DNA of 64,000 nucleotides from assembly GCA_902575095.1 (NCBI GenBank), contig CACGPY010000002.1, positions 27,557 to 91,556 of the forward strand, read 5' to 3'. The notes beneath the pieces are model-generated. The model saw only the letters and a list, made by a program, of their open reading frames with translations, made no database searches and had not been told where the DNA came from. Below, piece after piece: positions 18,657 through 28,617 of this stretch. Made by a program: the position numbers and the translations under genes. How positions within the stretch are numbered: the first letter of the stretch is position 1; each line of letters begins with the position of its first letter. Source of the DNA: an uncultured Pelagibacteraceae bacterium. GTDB lineage: Bacteria > Pseudomonadota > Alphaproteobacteria > Pelagibacterales > Pelagibacteraceae.

Positions 18657-20419
18657 GTATTTTTGAAAGTCTTATTAACAGAAATATCGTCGATAATAAA
18701 CTCTACATTTGATTGCCCCTTCCATTCATTTAGGGATAATTTACCAGCAATATTAAATGATTTATTATTCTTTTTTAAGAGATAGCCCCCTAAGTCATTT
18801 TCTGTCGCATTAAAAGCTATAGACTTTATAGTTGAACCATCTTCACCTATCAAAACGGATTTTACATGTTTTTCACCCACAATTTTCCCATTAATAGTTT
18901 TTACGTTTTCAATAATAAATTTTGGTTCAGGATTACCAGATCCAAATGGAGATAATAATTCAACTTTATTATAAAATTCTAAATTAACCGCAGATGGTGC
19001 AATGATACTATCAAAAAATAAAGGTTTTTCGCTTTTCAAATTCTCATTTATCAGTTTAAATTTTTTAAAAACAAATTCTTTAAAAATATTAATATTTTCA
19101 AAATTTATAGAAAACCCTCCAGCCATTTTATGCCCTCCACCTTTTATTAATATTTTTTCTTGAGTAGCAGCAATAATAACTGAACCAATATCAAAACCTA
19201 CTATAGATCTTGCCGATCCTTTTCCAATATTTCCTTCTACAGAAATTAATATAACTGGTTTATTAAATTTATCTTTTAATCTGGCAGCAACTATACCAAT
19301 TACTCCTTCGTGCCAATTCTTACCGCTCATAACTATTACAGGATCATTAGTACAATCCTTTGTTTCATTTAAAATTTTTCTTAAAAGATCTTTCTCAAGC
19401 ATTTGTCTTTCCATGTTGTATTGATTTAATTCTGAAGCTAATCTAAATGAATATTTAGGGTCCTTATTTAATAATAAATTTGCTCCATGAGAGCATTTAC
19501 CAACTCGTCCTCCAGCATTAATTCTAGGCCCTAATAAATAACCTAAATGATATATTGAGGGATTACTCTCTATTTTGCATATATCCCACAAAGTTTTTAA
19601 GCCAAGATTTTTTTTCAATTTTATTATTTTTAATCCTTGTTTAACAATAGCTCGATTTAAACCAATTAAAGGGACAACATCACACACTGTGCCTAGGGAA
19701 ACTAAATCAAGATAATTAATCAGATCAGGTTCTTTTAAATCTTCTTGAATAAACCAACCATTATTTCTTAATTTTCTGTTAAGTGAAACCAAAAACATGA
19801 AAGAAACACCAGCTGCACATAAATATTGTAAATTTGATTTGTCATCTAATCTGTTAGGATTAACTATGGAGAAAGCTTTTGGTAAATTAACTTCTGATTG
19901 ATGGTGATCTAATACAATTACGTCAATATTTTGCTCTCTTGCAAAATTTATAGCTTCAAACGATAAGGTTCCACAATCAACTGTAAAAATAATTTTGACT
20001 TTTTTATTAATCAATTCTTGAAAACTTTTAATCGATGGTCCGTATCCTTCCTTTTTTCTATCTGGAATATAAATTTCATAATCTATATTCAGTTCTGAAA
20101 AATAATTTCCTAGTAAAGCAGTTGAAGTAGCTCCATCAACATCATAATCACCGAAAATTCCTATTTTTTCTTTTTTAATTATTGATTTTGCAGCTCTCTT
20201 TGATGATTTTTCCATATCGTTTAAGATATCTGGATTAGGTAGAAAATTTTTAATCGAGGGATTTAAAAAAGAATTTATTTCATCTTTTTTAATTTGCCTA
20301 ATTGATAAAAGTTTTGATGTAATTTCATCTAATGAAAAATTTTCTTTTAAAAAAATGATATCTTTTTCATTATATTTTTTCAAAATCCAATTTTTACCAC
20401 TTAATGAAAGTGAACTCAT
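18635..20419 (-). CDS. recJ: Single-stranded-DNA-specific exonuclease RecJ
   Basis: KIGIFGDYDVDGATSTALL, VIVLDHHQSE, NPNRLDDKS, DLVSLGTVCDVVPL, GHKMAGGFSI. Confidence 0.95.
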   Translation of the reverse strand: MSSLSLSGKNWILKKYNEKDIIFLKENFSLDEITSKLLSIRQIKKDEINSFLNPSIKNFLPNPDILNDMEKSSKRAAKSIIKKEKIGIFGDYDVDGATSTALLGNYFSELNIDYEIYIPDRKKEGYGPSIKSFQELINKKVKIIFTVDCGTLSFEAINFAREQNIDVIVLDHHQSEVNLPKAFSIVNPNRLDDKSNLQYLCAAGVSFMFLVSLNRKLRNNGWFIQEDLKEPDLINYLDLVSLGTVCDVVPLIGLNRAIVKQGLKIIKLKKNLGLKTLWDICKIESNPSIYHLGYLLGPRINAGGRVGKCSHGANLLLNKDPKYSFRLASELNQYNMERQMLEKDLLRKILNETKDCTNDPVIVMSGKNWHEGVIGIVAARLKDKFNKPVILISVEGNIGKGSARSIVGFDIGSVIIAATQEKILIKGGGHKMAGGFSINFENINIFKEFVFKKFKLINENLKSEKPLFFDSIIAPSAVNLEFYNKVELLSPFGSGNPEPKFIIENVKTINGKIVGEKHVKSVLIGEDGSTIKSIAFNATENDLGGYLLKKNNKSFNIAGKLSLNEWKGQSNVEFIIDDISVNKTFKNTVPSSIG

Positions 20420-21357
20420 TTATTATAAATATTAGTGACCGATTTGATTATTTTTTTACTTTTATGTAGAACAAAAGTATTTACTTCAAACTCATTTCCC
20501 AAATCTAATACTCCCTTTGCTAAATCTCCAGAGGTAACGCCTGTAGCACAAAATATAACATCTCCTTTAACCATATCTTCTATATTATATTTTTTTTTAA
20601 AATCTTTAATCCCAAGTTTTTTTGCTCTTACTTTTCCCTCCTCGTCTAATACTAATCGTCCTTGAATTTGACCTCCATAACAAGAAAGAGCTGCTGCAAC
20701 AATAACTCCTTCTGGAGCACCCCCTGTGCTATAATAAATATCATTTTTAGGATTTTCTCCAATTACACTTAGAGCTCCGGCAATGTCTCCATCTGTTATA
20801 TAGTTAATGTTCACATTCATTTTAACTAATATTTCAATAATTTGATTATGTCGTTCTCTTTTAAGGACACACGCATTTAAATCTGATATTTTTTTATTTT
20901 TAGCTTGCGCTAACAATTTGATATTTTTTTCAACTCCATTATCTAGGTCCATCAAATTATTAGGTAAATTTGATCCAATTACAATTTTTTCCATGTAAGT
21001 GTCTGGTGCAGATAGTAAGCTTCCTTTTTCAGAAATAGCTAATACTGAAAAAGCGTTCGGTTCGCCATTAGCTGTGAATTTTGTTCCTTCTAATGGATCA
21101 ACAGCAATATCAAATTTTGGCCCATTTAAAGTACCTAGTTTTTCACCAATATATAGCATTGGTGCTTCGTCCATTTCACCTTCTCCGATAACAACAGTAC
21201 CCTCCATATTAATTTTATTAAGTTCTCGTCTCATCGGATCAACAGCACCTTTATCAGCAGCTATTTTATCTTTTTTTCCTATAAATTTCGAAGCACCGAT
21301 TGCAGCTTTTTCAGTTACTTTAATGAATAGATTTAAAAATTTTTTATCAATCGACAT
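20416..21357 (-). CDS. glpX: Class II fructose-1,6-bisphosphatase
   Basis: VVIGEGEMDEAPMLYIGEKLG, DIAVDPLEGT, YYSTGGAPEGVIVAAAL. Confidence 0.95.
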   Translation of the reverse strand: MSIDKKFLNLFIKVTEKAAIGASKFIGKKDKIAADKGAVDPMRRELNKINMEGTVVIGEGEMDEAPMLYIGEKLGTLNGPKFDIAVDPLEGTKFTANGEPNAFSVLAISEKGSLLSAPDTYMEKIVIGSNLPNNLMDLDNGVEKNIKLLAQAKNKKISDLNACVLKRERHNQIIEILVKMNVNINYITDGDIAGALSVIGENPKNDIYYSTGGAPEGVIVAAALSCYGGQIQGRLVLDEEGKVRAKKLGIKDFKKKYNIEDMVKGDVIFCATGVTSGDLAKGVLDLGNEFEVNTFVLHKSKKIIKSVTNIYNK

Positions 21358-21360
21358 TAA

Positions 21361-22638
21361 TTACTCATCAATTCTAATTAATTTCGATTTATGTTTCACA
21401 TAACTTTTTTTATCAACTTCTCTCAAAGTTTTTTTCAAAAATATATCTTTAGATTTGTGGGTTATAATAATAATCGATGAGGTTTTTTTATGAGGATTTT
21501 GGACTAACCTTTTAATTGATACCTTATTCTTAGAAAAAATATTTGTGATATTGGATAATATACCCGGTCTATCTTCAACTTCAAAACGTAGATAAGCAGA
21601 AAATAGTCGCTGATCTAAATTTTCGAATTTTAGTTTTTCCCTTTCTTTACTTGAAAGAGAAAAAGGAAATTTTATATTTCCTCTCAATATAGATGAAATA
21701 TCAGATACAAGAGCGGAGGTAGTTGCCGCAGCTCCTGCTCCTTCTCCTTGAATAGTGCTTTGACCAACAGGTTTTCCATCGACTATTACAGCGTTTAAAA
21801 CACCGTCTATACTAGCGACATAAGAATCTTTTTTTATCAGTGTTGGATGAACTCTCTGATAAATCTTATTATTTAAGAGTTCAGCAAACCCTAAAAGCTT
21901 AATTTTGTAACCGAGTTTATTAGCATTATCTATATCAGTTTTGTCTATTTGTTTAATACCTTCAACGTAAATATTATCATTTAGAAAAGAGTTAAAACAT
22001 AATGAAGTTAGAATTTTTAATTTTGAAGATACATCTTCACCATTTAAATCAGCAGATGGATTAGTTTCAGCGTATCCTAATTTTTTTGCTTTATTTAAAA
22101 CATCATTAAATTCTTTATTCTCTTTATCCATAGATGAGAGTATATAATTTGATGTGCCATTAAATATTCCATAAATTTTTGATATTTTATTTGCAATTAA
22201 ACCTTCTTTTAGAGACCTGATTATAGGAACACCTCCACACACTGATGCTTCAAATTCAAGGTTTACTCTATTTTTCTCAGCTATTTTAGCTAATCTATCT
22301 CCGTATTTAGCAATCAAAGCTTTATTAGCAGTAACAACATGTTTGCGATTATATAGTGCATCAAAGACTAATTTTTTTGCTGGACCTTCAGCTCCTCCAA
22401 TAAGTTCTACTATTAGATCAACGTCATTAAGTCTTGTAGCTTCTAAATAATTATTTAGCCATTGATTTTTTTTGACATTGATTAGCCTTCTTTTATTTTT
22501 ATTTTTAGCTGATACGTATTTAACAATTGGTAAACAGTTGTTTTTTACTGTTAAGATTTTTTTATTTTCATTCAGATATTTAAATAAATAACTTCCTATA
22601 TTTCCTAAACCTATTATTGCTATATTTAATTTTCTCAT
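21361..22638 (-). CDS. hom: Homoserine dehydrogenase
   Basis: IAIIGLGNIGSYLFKYL, VVTANKALIAKYG, GVPIIRSLKEGL, IFNGTSNYIL, AETNPSADLNGEDVSSKL; C-terminal ACT domain. Confidence 0.95.
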   Translation of the reverse strand: MRKLNIAIIGLGNIGSYLFKYLNENKKILTVKNNCLPIVKYVSAKNKNKRRLINVKKNQWLNNYLEATRLNDVDLIVELIGGAEGPAKKLVFDALYNRKHVVTANKALIAKYGDRLAKIAEKNRVNLEFEASVCGGVPIIRSLKEGLIANKISKIYGIFNGTSNYILSSMDKENKEFNDVLNKAKKLGYAETNPSADLNGEDVSSKLKILTSLCFNSFLNDNIYVEGIKQIDKTDIDNANKLGYKIKLLGFAELLNNKIYQRVHPTLIKKDSYVASIDGVLNAVIVDGKPVGQSTIQGEGAGAAATTSALVSDISSILRGNIKFPFSLSSKEREKLKFENLDQRLFSAYLRFEVEDRPGILSNITNIFSKNKVSIKRLVQNPHKKTSSIIIITHKSKDIFLKKTLREVDKKSYVKHKSKLIRIDE

Positions 22639-22648
22639 GTCTTAAATA

Positions 22649-23206
22649 TTATCTTCCTGTTATATCAGGAAATTTTTTCTTTTTTCCTTGTTCTATTAAA
22701 TATTCTGATATTTCGTCAATACTACATTCTTCTAATATTTTACAAACATCGACAACTTTTATTCTTTTTTTATTCATACTATTTTCAAAGATTTTTTTAT
22801 TGTTAATCTTAGTTTTTTTTCTAGTGATTTCTTTTTGTATTTTTTCTGCATCGTTTTTAGATACTATTTTTGAAATCTTTTTTTTCTTTTTATCTTTAAT
22901 TTTTTTTTTAATATTAATAATTTCTTCATTTGACAAAGTCTTCAATTTATTTTTAGATTGTTTTCTTTGTAATAATGCAATTTCTCTTTTTCCAGTTTGA
23001 TTTTCTTTTAAATTTAATTCTATTAAATCAGTCTTTTTTTTTATTTTTTTATCAACAATTTTTACTTCGATAGTAAGATTTTCTTCAAAATATTGTTTAG
23101 CTTCAGATTTATTTATACATACATGATCTCCACATATAAAAACAGTCTCAGGTTTATTACATCCTGATAATAAGGCTAAGATTATTGAAAAAAAAATAAT
23201 TCTCAT
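22649..23206 (-). CDS. Hypothetical lysine-rich lipoprotein
   Basis: Signal/lipobox MRIIFFSIILALLSGC; low-complexity Lys/Ile-rich body. Confidence 0.6.
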   Translation of the reverse strand: MRIIFFSIILALLSGCNKPETVFICGDHVCINKSEAKQYFEENLTIEVKIVDKKIKKKTDLIELNLKENQTGKREIALLQRKQSKNKLKTLSNEEIINIKKKIKDKKKKKISKIVSKNDAEKIQKEITRKKTKINNKKIFENSMNKKRIKVVDVCKILEECSIDEISEYLIEQGKKKKFPDITGR

Positions 23207-24240
23207 TTTAGTCCTAGATTTTCAGAGAATTTAAAAAGTAAATTCATGTTTTGTATTGCCTGTCCAGACGCACCTTTTACTAGATTATCTATTGCAGAAA
23301 ATATGATTAATTTATTTTTCACTCTTGTTTCGCAAATTGAAATTTCGCAATTATTTGTATACAAAACATTTCCAGATCCTATTGAGGTATTTAGTTTTAA
23401 AATTTTAATAAATTTAGATTTTTTATAAAATTTTATTAAAGTATTTCTTATATCATTTGCAGTTTTACCCTTATTCACATGAATGTAAATGGAGGATAAA
23501 ATTCCTCTAAACGTGGGGAGCAAATGTGGATTAAAAGAAAAATTTACCTTTTTTTTTGTAGCTTTAAATAATTCTTGGTCTATTTCTGGAATATGTCTAT
23601 GATTTTTAGTGTTGTAAGCAAATGTTGAGAAATATAAATGTTTATGAGTAAATTTTTTTTCGAATTTTTTTCCAGCACCTGAGTATCCTGATTTCGAGTC
23701 AATTGTAATGTCTTTATTAGAAATCAAATTTTTTTTTATTAAAGGGATTAAAGGCAATTGGATTGAAGTAGGATAACAACCCGGATTCGCAATTATTCTA
23801 AATTTTTTTATATAGTTTTTTGAAAATTCCGGAATTGAATACAATGATTTATTAATTAATTTTTTTGCTTTATGTTTTATCTTATAATTTTTTTCATATA
23901 TTCTGTAATCATTAATTCTAAAATCGGCAGATAAATCAATAAATTTTAATTTTTTGTTTTTATAGTAATGAAGGTTTATTATTTTTTGAGCTTCACCATT
24001 TGGTAAAGATAAGAAAACTAAATCTAATTTATGCCAAATTATTTTTTTTACAGATGTTATTTTAGGTAACTTTCTTTTTATTCTCTTATCAAAAAAATCT
24101 ATTTTTTTACCTAGGTTTTTGGTAGCACAAAGATTTATTAACTTTATTTTAGGATGTTTAGACAACATGAAAATGAGATCCAAACCAGTGTATCCAGTTG
24201 CACCAATAACAGCTACATTAATTTTATTACTCTTAGACAT
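23203..24240 (-). CDS. argC: N-acetyl-gamma-glutamyl-phosphate reductase
   Basis: VAVIGATGYTGLDLIFMLSKHP, LSLPNGEAQKI, DLSADFRI, IANPGCYPTSIQLPL, SGYSGAGK. Confidence 0.95.
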   Translation of the reverse strand: MSKSNKINVAVIGATGYTGLDLIFMLSKHPKIKLINLCATKNLGKKIDFFDKRIKRKLPKITSVKKIIWHKLDLVFLSLPNGEAQKIINLHYYKNKKLKFIDLSADFRINDYRIYEKNYKIKHKAKKLINKSLYSIPEFSKNYIKKFRIIANPGCYPTSIQLPLIPLIKKNLISNKDITIDSKSGYSGAGKKFEKKFTHKHLYFSTFAYNTKNHRHIPEIDQELFKATKKKVNFSFNPHLLPTFRGILSSIYIHVNKGKTANDIRNTLIKFYKKSKFIKILKLNTSIGSGNVLYTNNCEISICETRVKNKLIIFSAIDNLVKGASGQAIQNMNLLFKFSENLGLK

Positions 24241-24283
24241 AACGTCTTATATCATCGTCTTTAACATTAGTTAATTTAAAAGA

Positions 24284-24724
24284 TTATCTCTTAGAAAATT
24301 GGAAGCTTCTTCTAGCTTTCCTGTGTCCGTATTTTTTACGCTCCACAACTCTTGAGTCTCTTGTGGTTAATTTATCTTTTTTCAGATTTTTTTTTAGGTT
24401 TTCGTCATGTGAAATTAAAGCTTTTGATATTCCAAGAATGATAGCGCCTGCTTGACCTGACAATCCTCCACCTTTTACCGAACACTTCACATCGTAACTG
24501 GTAGCAACTTCAGAGATTTGTAATGGTCTTGTTACTATAATTTGATGAACTGGTCTTTTGAAATATTCATTCATTTTGATACCATTTACATGAATATTTC
24601 CAGAACCTTTTTTAACCCAAACTTTTGCAATAGATTTTTTTCTTCTACCTGTAGCATACTTACTGTCCTTAAAATCTAATTTAATTTTTTTTGCTTTATT
24701 AATAGTTGTATTAATTTGTTCCAT
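24284..24724 (-). CDS. rpsI: 30S ribosomal protein S9
   Basis: YATGRRKKSIAKVWVKKGSG, GGGLSGQAGAIILGISKAL, DSRVVERKKYGHRKARRSFQFSKR. Confidence 0.97.
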   Translation of the reverse strand: MEQINTTINKAKKIKLDFKDSKYATGRRKKSIAKVWVKKGSGNIHVNGIKMNEYFKRPVHQIIVTRPLQISEVATSYDVKCSVKGGGLSGQAGAIILGISKALISHDENLKKNLKKDKLTTRDSRVVERKKYGHRKARRSFQFSKR

Positions 24725-25203
24725 TATCTAACAATATTTTTTTTATTTAGTTTTTCAAAATTAATTAATTTTGGCTTTTGAATTTCATGTGGGTGATTAT
24801 CTCCACTATAGATTTTTAATTTGGTTAATTGCTTTTTTGCAAGAGGACCACCTGGCAACATTCTTTTAACAGCCAATTTTAAAATTTCTTGTGTTTTATT
24901 TTTCTCTTTAAAAAGCTCAGGCGAAGATATTTTTATACCTCCAGGATATCCTGTGTGTCTAAAATAATTTTTTTTATAAAATTTTTTTCCAGTAAATCTA
25001 ATCTTATCTATATTTGTGACAACTACAAAATCACCATTGTCAATATGGGGGTTATATGTAGCTTTATTCTTTCCTCTTAAAACCTTAGAAATATAGGCAG
25101 CTAGTCTTCCTACAGCCACATTTTGAGCGTCTATAAGGTACCAGTCTTTTTTAATTTCTTTCTTTTTAATAAATGGAGTCATGATAATGGGCGATAAATA
25201 CAA
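24724..25203 (-). CDS. rplM: 50S ribosomal protein L13 (start may be the internal Met near 25182)
   Basis: KDWYLIDAQNVAVGRLAAYISKVLRGKNKATYNPHIDNGDFVVV, KRMLPGGPLAKKQL. Confidence 0.96.
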   Translation of the reverse strand: MYLSPIIMTPFIKKKEIKKDWYLIDAQNVAVGRLAAYISKVLRGKNKATYNPHIDNGDFVVVTNIDKIRFTGKKFYKKNYFRHTGYPGGIKISSPELFKEKNKTQEILKLAVKRMLPGGPLAKKQLTKLKIYSGDNHPHEIQKPKLINFEKLNKKNIVR

Positions 25204-25224
25204 AGATTGTTAATTAAAGTCAAT

Positions 25225-26250
25225 TTATTTAACTCTTAAATAATATAGATTTAATGCGCTAAATACTAACAGCACACTAGTAATTTGATGAGATGAAGCG
25301 ATAAAAATATTAAGGTCTGTTAATAATGTTAGAATTCCAAGACAAGATTGCAAAAATAAAAAAAACAACACAATTTTTATAGAACCATATAAATGAAATA
25401 TTTTATTTCGAAAAATATATAATGCTAAAAATAAAGCATAAATTAAAATCAAATATGCTAAATTTCGATGATAAAATTGTACTAACGAATGATTATTAAA
25501 TTCTAAAACATCATTAAGATTAGTAAACAAAAAATCATTAGGAAAATAATTTGATCCCATCATTGGCCAGGTTTGATAAATTTTACCAGCATCTAATCCA
25601 GAAACAAAGGCACCCATAATTATTTGAATAAATATTAGAAAAATAAATGTGAGAAATGGCAAATTGAATCTAGAAAATTTAAAAAAATTTTTTTCTTTAT
25701 TTGATGTAATATTTTTTATTAGCCAGAAAATGATTGAAATAATCAAAATTGCTGTAATTAAATGAATAGATAGTCTATAGTGACTTACAGTAATATCATT
25801 GACTAATCCACTTTTGACCATAAACCAGCCAATTATTCCCTGAAATACTATTAATGAAAAAATTATATAACAGATCTTTAGGTGTTTAATATTAATTTTT
25901 TTAGACATTTGAAAAAAAATTAAGGGTAAAATAAAAAATATACCAATAAATCTAGCGAGGACTCTATGAAAATATTCCCAATAAAAAATGACTTTAAATT
26001 CATTTAGAGTCATACTCGAATTTAAGAGAATATATTGAGGTATAGTTTTATATTCATTAAAATAGTATTTCCAGGAGTCTTTATTTAATGGGGGCAAGAT
26101 ACCTTCAAATAATTCCCATTTGGTTATTGATAAACCTGAATTAGTTAGTCTCGTTAAACCACCAATAATTATTATAAAGAATATTAATATTAAAGAAGTA
26201 TTTAACCAATAAAGAAATAAGTTATTAATTTTTTTCTCGTTTGAAAACAT
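25225..26250 (-). CDS. ctaA: Heme A synthase
   Basis: GGLTRLTNSGLSITKWELFEGILPPLN, WEYFHRVLARFIG, FQGIIGWFMVKSGL, FHLYGSI...HQITSVLL. Confidence 0.93.
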   Translation of the reverse strand: MFSNEKKINNLFLYWLNTSLILIFFIIIIGGLTRLTNSGLSITKWELFEGILPPLNKDSWKYYFNEYKTIPQYILLNSSMTLNEFKVIFYWEYFHRVLARFIGIFFILPLIFFQMSKKINIKHLKICYIIFSLIVFQGIIGWFMVKSGLVNDITVSHYRLSIHLITAILIISIIFWLIKNITSNKEKNFFKFSRFNLPFLTFIFLIFIQIIMGAFVSGLDAGKIYQTWPMMGSNYFPNDFLFTNLNDVLEFNNHSLVQFYHRNLAYLILIYALFLALYIFRNKIFHLYGSIKIVLFFLFLQSCLGILTLLTDLNIFIASSHQITSVLLVFSALNLYYLRVK

Positions 26251-26300
26251 ATTTTATAATATATATTTAAAAGGTAATCATATATTTATAAATTGTCGCT

Positions 26301-26582
26301 ATGGTAAACAAAAATATACTTAGAATTAGGAAAGATTTAGATAGATTAGACAATAAATTACTTGAGATAATCAAGAAAAGAGTAAAATTAGTTGATTTAG
26401 TTATCAAAAATAAAAAATATAAAAAAGATATTGTTGATAAAAAAAGAATATTAATTATTTTAAAAAATATTTCAAAAAAATCTAGAAAAAAAAAGATTGA
26501 TCCAAAGATTACTAATAGAATATGGAAATCTATGATTAAAGCTTTTATTGAATATGAGTTTAGAAATTTTTACAAAAAATAA
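26301..26582 (+). CDS. Chorismate mutase
   Basis: LRIRKDLDRLDNKLLEIIKKRVKLVDLVIKNKKYKKDIVDKKR; AroQ-type helix pattern, 93 aa. Confidence 0.8.
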   Translation: MVNKNILRIRKDLDRLDNKLLEIIKKRVKLVDLVIKNKKYKKDIVDKKRILIILKNISKKSRKKKIDPKITNRIWKSMIKAFIEYEFRNFYKK

Positions 26583-26774
26583 TTATTTACTGTGAGGTGG
26601 TAATTTTTTTTCTATAAAAAATTCGTGTTTTCGAGTATTTGGATTATACTTCTTTAATTTAAGTTTTTCTTTAGCTTTTTCACCTTTAGTTGGTTTTTTA
26701 GCATAATAAATAAATTTGCTATCAGGATTACTTTCTGGAACCATACGAACCTTAAGATGTGTTTTTTTTGCCAT
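26583..26774 (-). CDS. rpmG: 50S ribosomal protein L33
   Basis: MAKKTHLKVRMVPESNPDSKFIYYAKKPTKGEKAKEKLKLKKYNPNTRKHEFFIEKK. Confidence 0.9.
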   Translation of the reverse strand: MAKKTHLKVRMVPESNPDSKFIYYAKKPTKGEKAKEKLKLKKYNPNTRKHEFFIEKKLPPHSK

Positions 26775-27132
26775 ATTTTTTTAATTTATTTATTTTTTCT
26801 AATAACAAGTTGCTTTTAGCTTTTAAAAGTTTTTTGTAATATTCAGCTTTTAAACTAATGGAGTTATAATCGTCAAGTTTATTCATATTTAAATTTATTA
26901 ATTTTTTTGCTCCAGAAATGGTCAATCCCTTATTTTTGAGTAAAAATTTTATTAATTTGATGATTTCTATTTGCTCTGATGAATAATATCTTCTTTTATT
27001 CAAAATTTTAGGTTTAATTATCTTAAACTCCTTTTCCCAATATCTTAAAATATGATTAAGAGGTTTGTTGGTTTTTGGGTTTGTTAAGCCTAAAATTTTA
27101 GAGGCTTCAGAAATATTTATTAGTTTAGTCAT
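26752..27132 (-). CDS. MerR-family transcriptional regulator
   Basis: INISEASKILGLTNPKTNKPLNHILRYWEKEFKIIKPKILNKRRYYSSEQIEIIKLIKFLL. Confidence 0.88.
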   Translation of the reverse strand: MTKLINISEASKILGLTNPKTNKPLNHILRYWEKEFKIIKPKILNKRRYYSSEQIEIIKLIKFLLKNKGLTISGAKKLINLNMNKLDDYNSISLKAEYYKKLLKAKSNLLLEKINKLKKYGKKNTS

Positions 27133-27419
27133 GTTAATTTCTTAATTTCAATTTTTATTTTATTAGAAGGTATAAAACGCACTGTTTTTCTTGCAGCAAT
27201 TAAATACTCTTGATTAGATTTTGGATTTCTACCTTTTCTTTGTTTTTTTTGAATAATTTTAAATGACCCGACATTTTTTAAATTTAAATTTCCTTTTTTT
27301 ATATTCTTAAAAAGTATATTGATAAAATCTTCAATAATTTTTCTAGAGAGATTAATTGATAAACCTGTTTGTATATTTAAATTCTTTATTATATCCTCTT
27401 TTTTTATATTCTTATACAC
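27129..27419 (-). CDS. ihfA: Integration host factor alpha subunit / HU-family DNA-binding protein
   Basis: Bacterial DNA-binding family; KNVGSFKIIQKKQRKGRNPKSNQEYLIAARKTVRFIPSNKIK; position between plsX and merR as in other alphaproteobacteria. Confidence 0.87.
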   Translation of the reverse strand: MYKNIKKEDIIKNLNIQTGLSINLSRKIIEDFINILFKNIKKGNLNLKNVGSFKIIQKKQRKGRNPKSNQEYLIAARKTVRFIPSNKIKIEIKKLT

Positions 27420-28431
27420 TTTTAGAATGTTTTAAATTTCTTTTGATTTGAGTCATTAAATCGCCTTTTACTATTTTATAACACAAATCTATCGAATGAT
27501 AAAAACCTATCGAGTCAATTCCTCCGTGACTTTTGACTACAGGACCGTTAAGACCAAGAAATATAGCTCCATTATATTTTCTAGGATCTAATTTATCTTT
27601 AAATTTTTTAAGAGATAAAAAACTAAATAGAATAGAGACTAAAGAAAGAGATTTCTTTAAATTTTTGGTAATAAATTTTGCTGTACCCTCGGCAGTTTTT
27701 AAAGCTATGTTTCCTGTAAAACCGTCAGTGACAATTATATTAGACTCTCCAGACATTATGTTATTTCCCTCTATATAACCATTGTAAATAAAATTTTCGT
27801 CACTCGATAGGTCACGCAGTCTTTTTGATGCGGTCTTTAAAATCTCAGTTCCTTTTATTTCTTCTGAGCCAACATTTAATAAAGAAACTTTAGGTTTTTT
27901 TTCAGGATACAATGATTTAAATAATGCTGAGCCTAATTCTGCAAAATCAATTAAATTTTGTTCATTACATTCGATGTTTGCGCCTAAGTCTAAAACTACA
28001 TTCATACCATCTTTGTTAGGCCACAAGCCAGCTAAAGCCGGTTTATTAACCTCATTCATCATTTTTAATATCATTTTGGATATTACTAAAAGAACACCAG
28101 TATTACCTGCTGATAAACTTATGTCTGATTTTCCATCTAATTGATGCTTAATACAGTTCCACATACTTGTATTTTTAGAATTTTTTACTGCTTTTAAAGG
28201 TGTTTCTTCATCAGAAACTACTGTCTTTGAGTCTATAATTTCAATTGAATTAGATGAAATATTATATTTTTTAATTTTTTCCTTTATCAAACTTTCTTTA
28301 CCAAAAATATTGAGAATGAAATCATTTTTTGATTTATGTTTATTTAAGAATATCTTTACACCCTCAATAGTCTTGTCAGGAGAATTATCACCGCCCATTG
28401 CATCTATAGCAATAGAAATTTTTTTTGACAT
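27412..28431 (-). CDS. plsX: Phosphate acyltransferase PlsX
   Basis: ISIAIDAMGGDNSPDKTIEGV, SLSAGNTGVLLVISKMILK, VTDGFTGNIALKTAEGTAKFI. Confidence 0.95.
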   Translation of the reverse strand: MSKKISIAIDAMGGDNSPDKTIEGVKIFLNKHKSKNDFILNIFGKESLIKEKIKKYNISSNSIEIIDSKTVVSDEETPLKAVKNSKNTSMWNCIKHQLDGKSDISLSAGNTGVLLVISKMILKMMNEVNKPALAGLWPNKDGMNVVLDLGANIECNEQNLIDFAELGSALFKSLYPEKKPKVSLLNVGSEEIKGTEILKTASKRLRDLSSDENFIYNGYIEGNNIMSGESNIIVTDGFTGNIALKTAEGTAKFITKNLKKSLSLVSILFSFLSLKKFKDKLDPRKYNGAIFLGLNGPVVKSHGGIDSIGFYHSIDLCYKIVKGDLMTQIKRNLKHSKSV

Positions 28432-28441
28432 ATATATTAAA

Positions 28442-28615
28442 TTAAATATCTAGAATCTTTTTGCCGTTGTAATAACCGGATTTTAAATCAACATGATGAG
28501 ATAATCTATATTCACCACTTTTTTTATCTTCCACAACATTTACAGAAGACAATTTGTGATGAGATCTTCTCATTTTCTTCCTAGATATCGAGGTTTTTCT
28601 TTTTGGTACAGCCAT
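28442..28615 (-). CDS. rpmF: 50S ribosomal protein L32 (missing from the ORF track; 57 aa)
   Basis: Manual translation [58 protein letters not shown]32 directly upstream of plsX. Confidence 0.93.
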   Translation of the reverse strand: MAVPKRKTSISRKKMRRSHHKLSSVNVVEDKKSGEYRLSHHVDLKSGYYNGKKILDI

Positions 28616-28617
28616 AA

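Noticed and set aside
20999-21403. 134-aa ORF antisense to glpX
   Set aside because: Shadow ORF; GlpX signature on the other strand is unambiguous
22617-23000. 127-aa Phe/Leu-rich ORF opposite the lysine-rich lipoprotein
   Set aside because: Poly-Lys codons read in antisense give poly-Phe/Leu; looks like a TM protein but is an artefact
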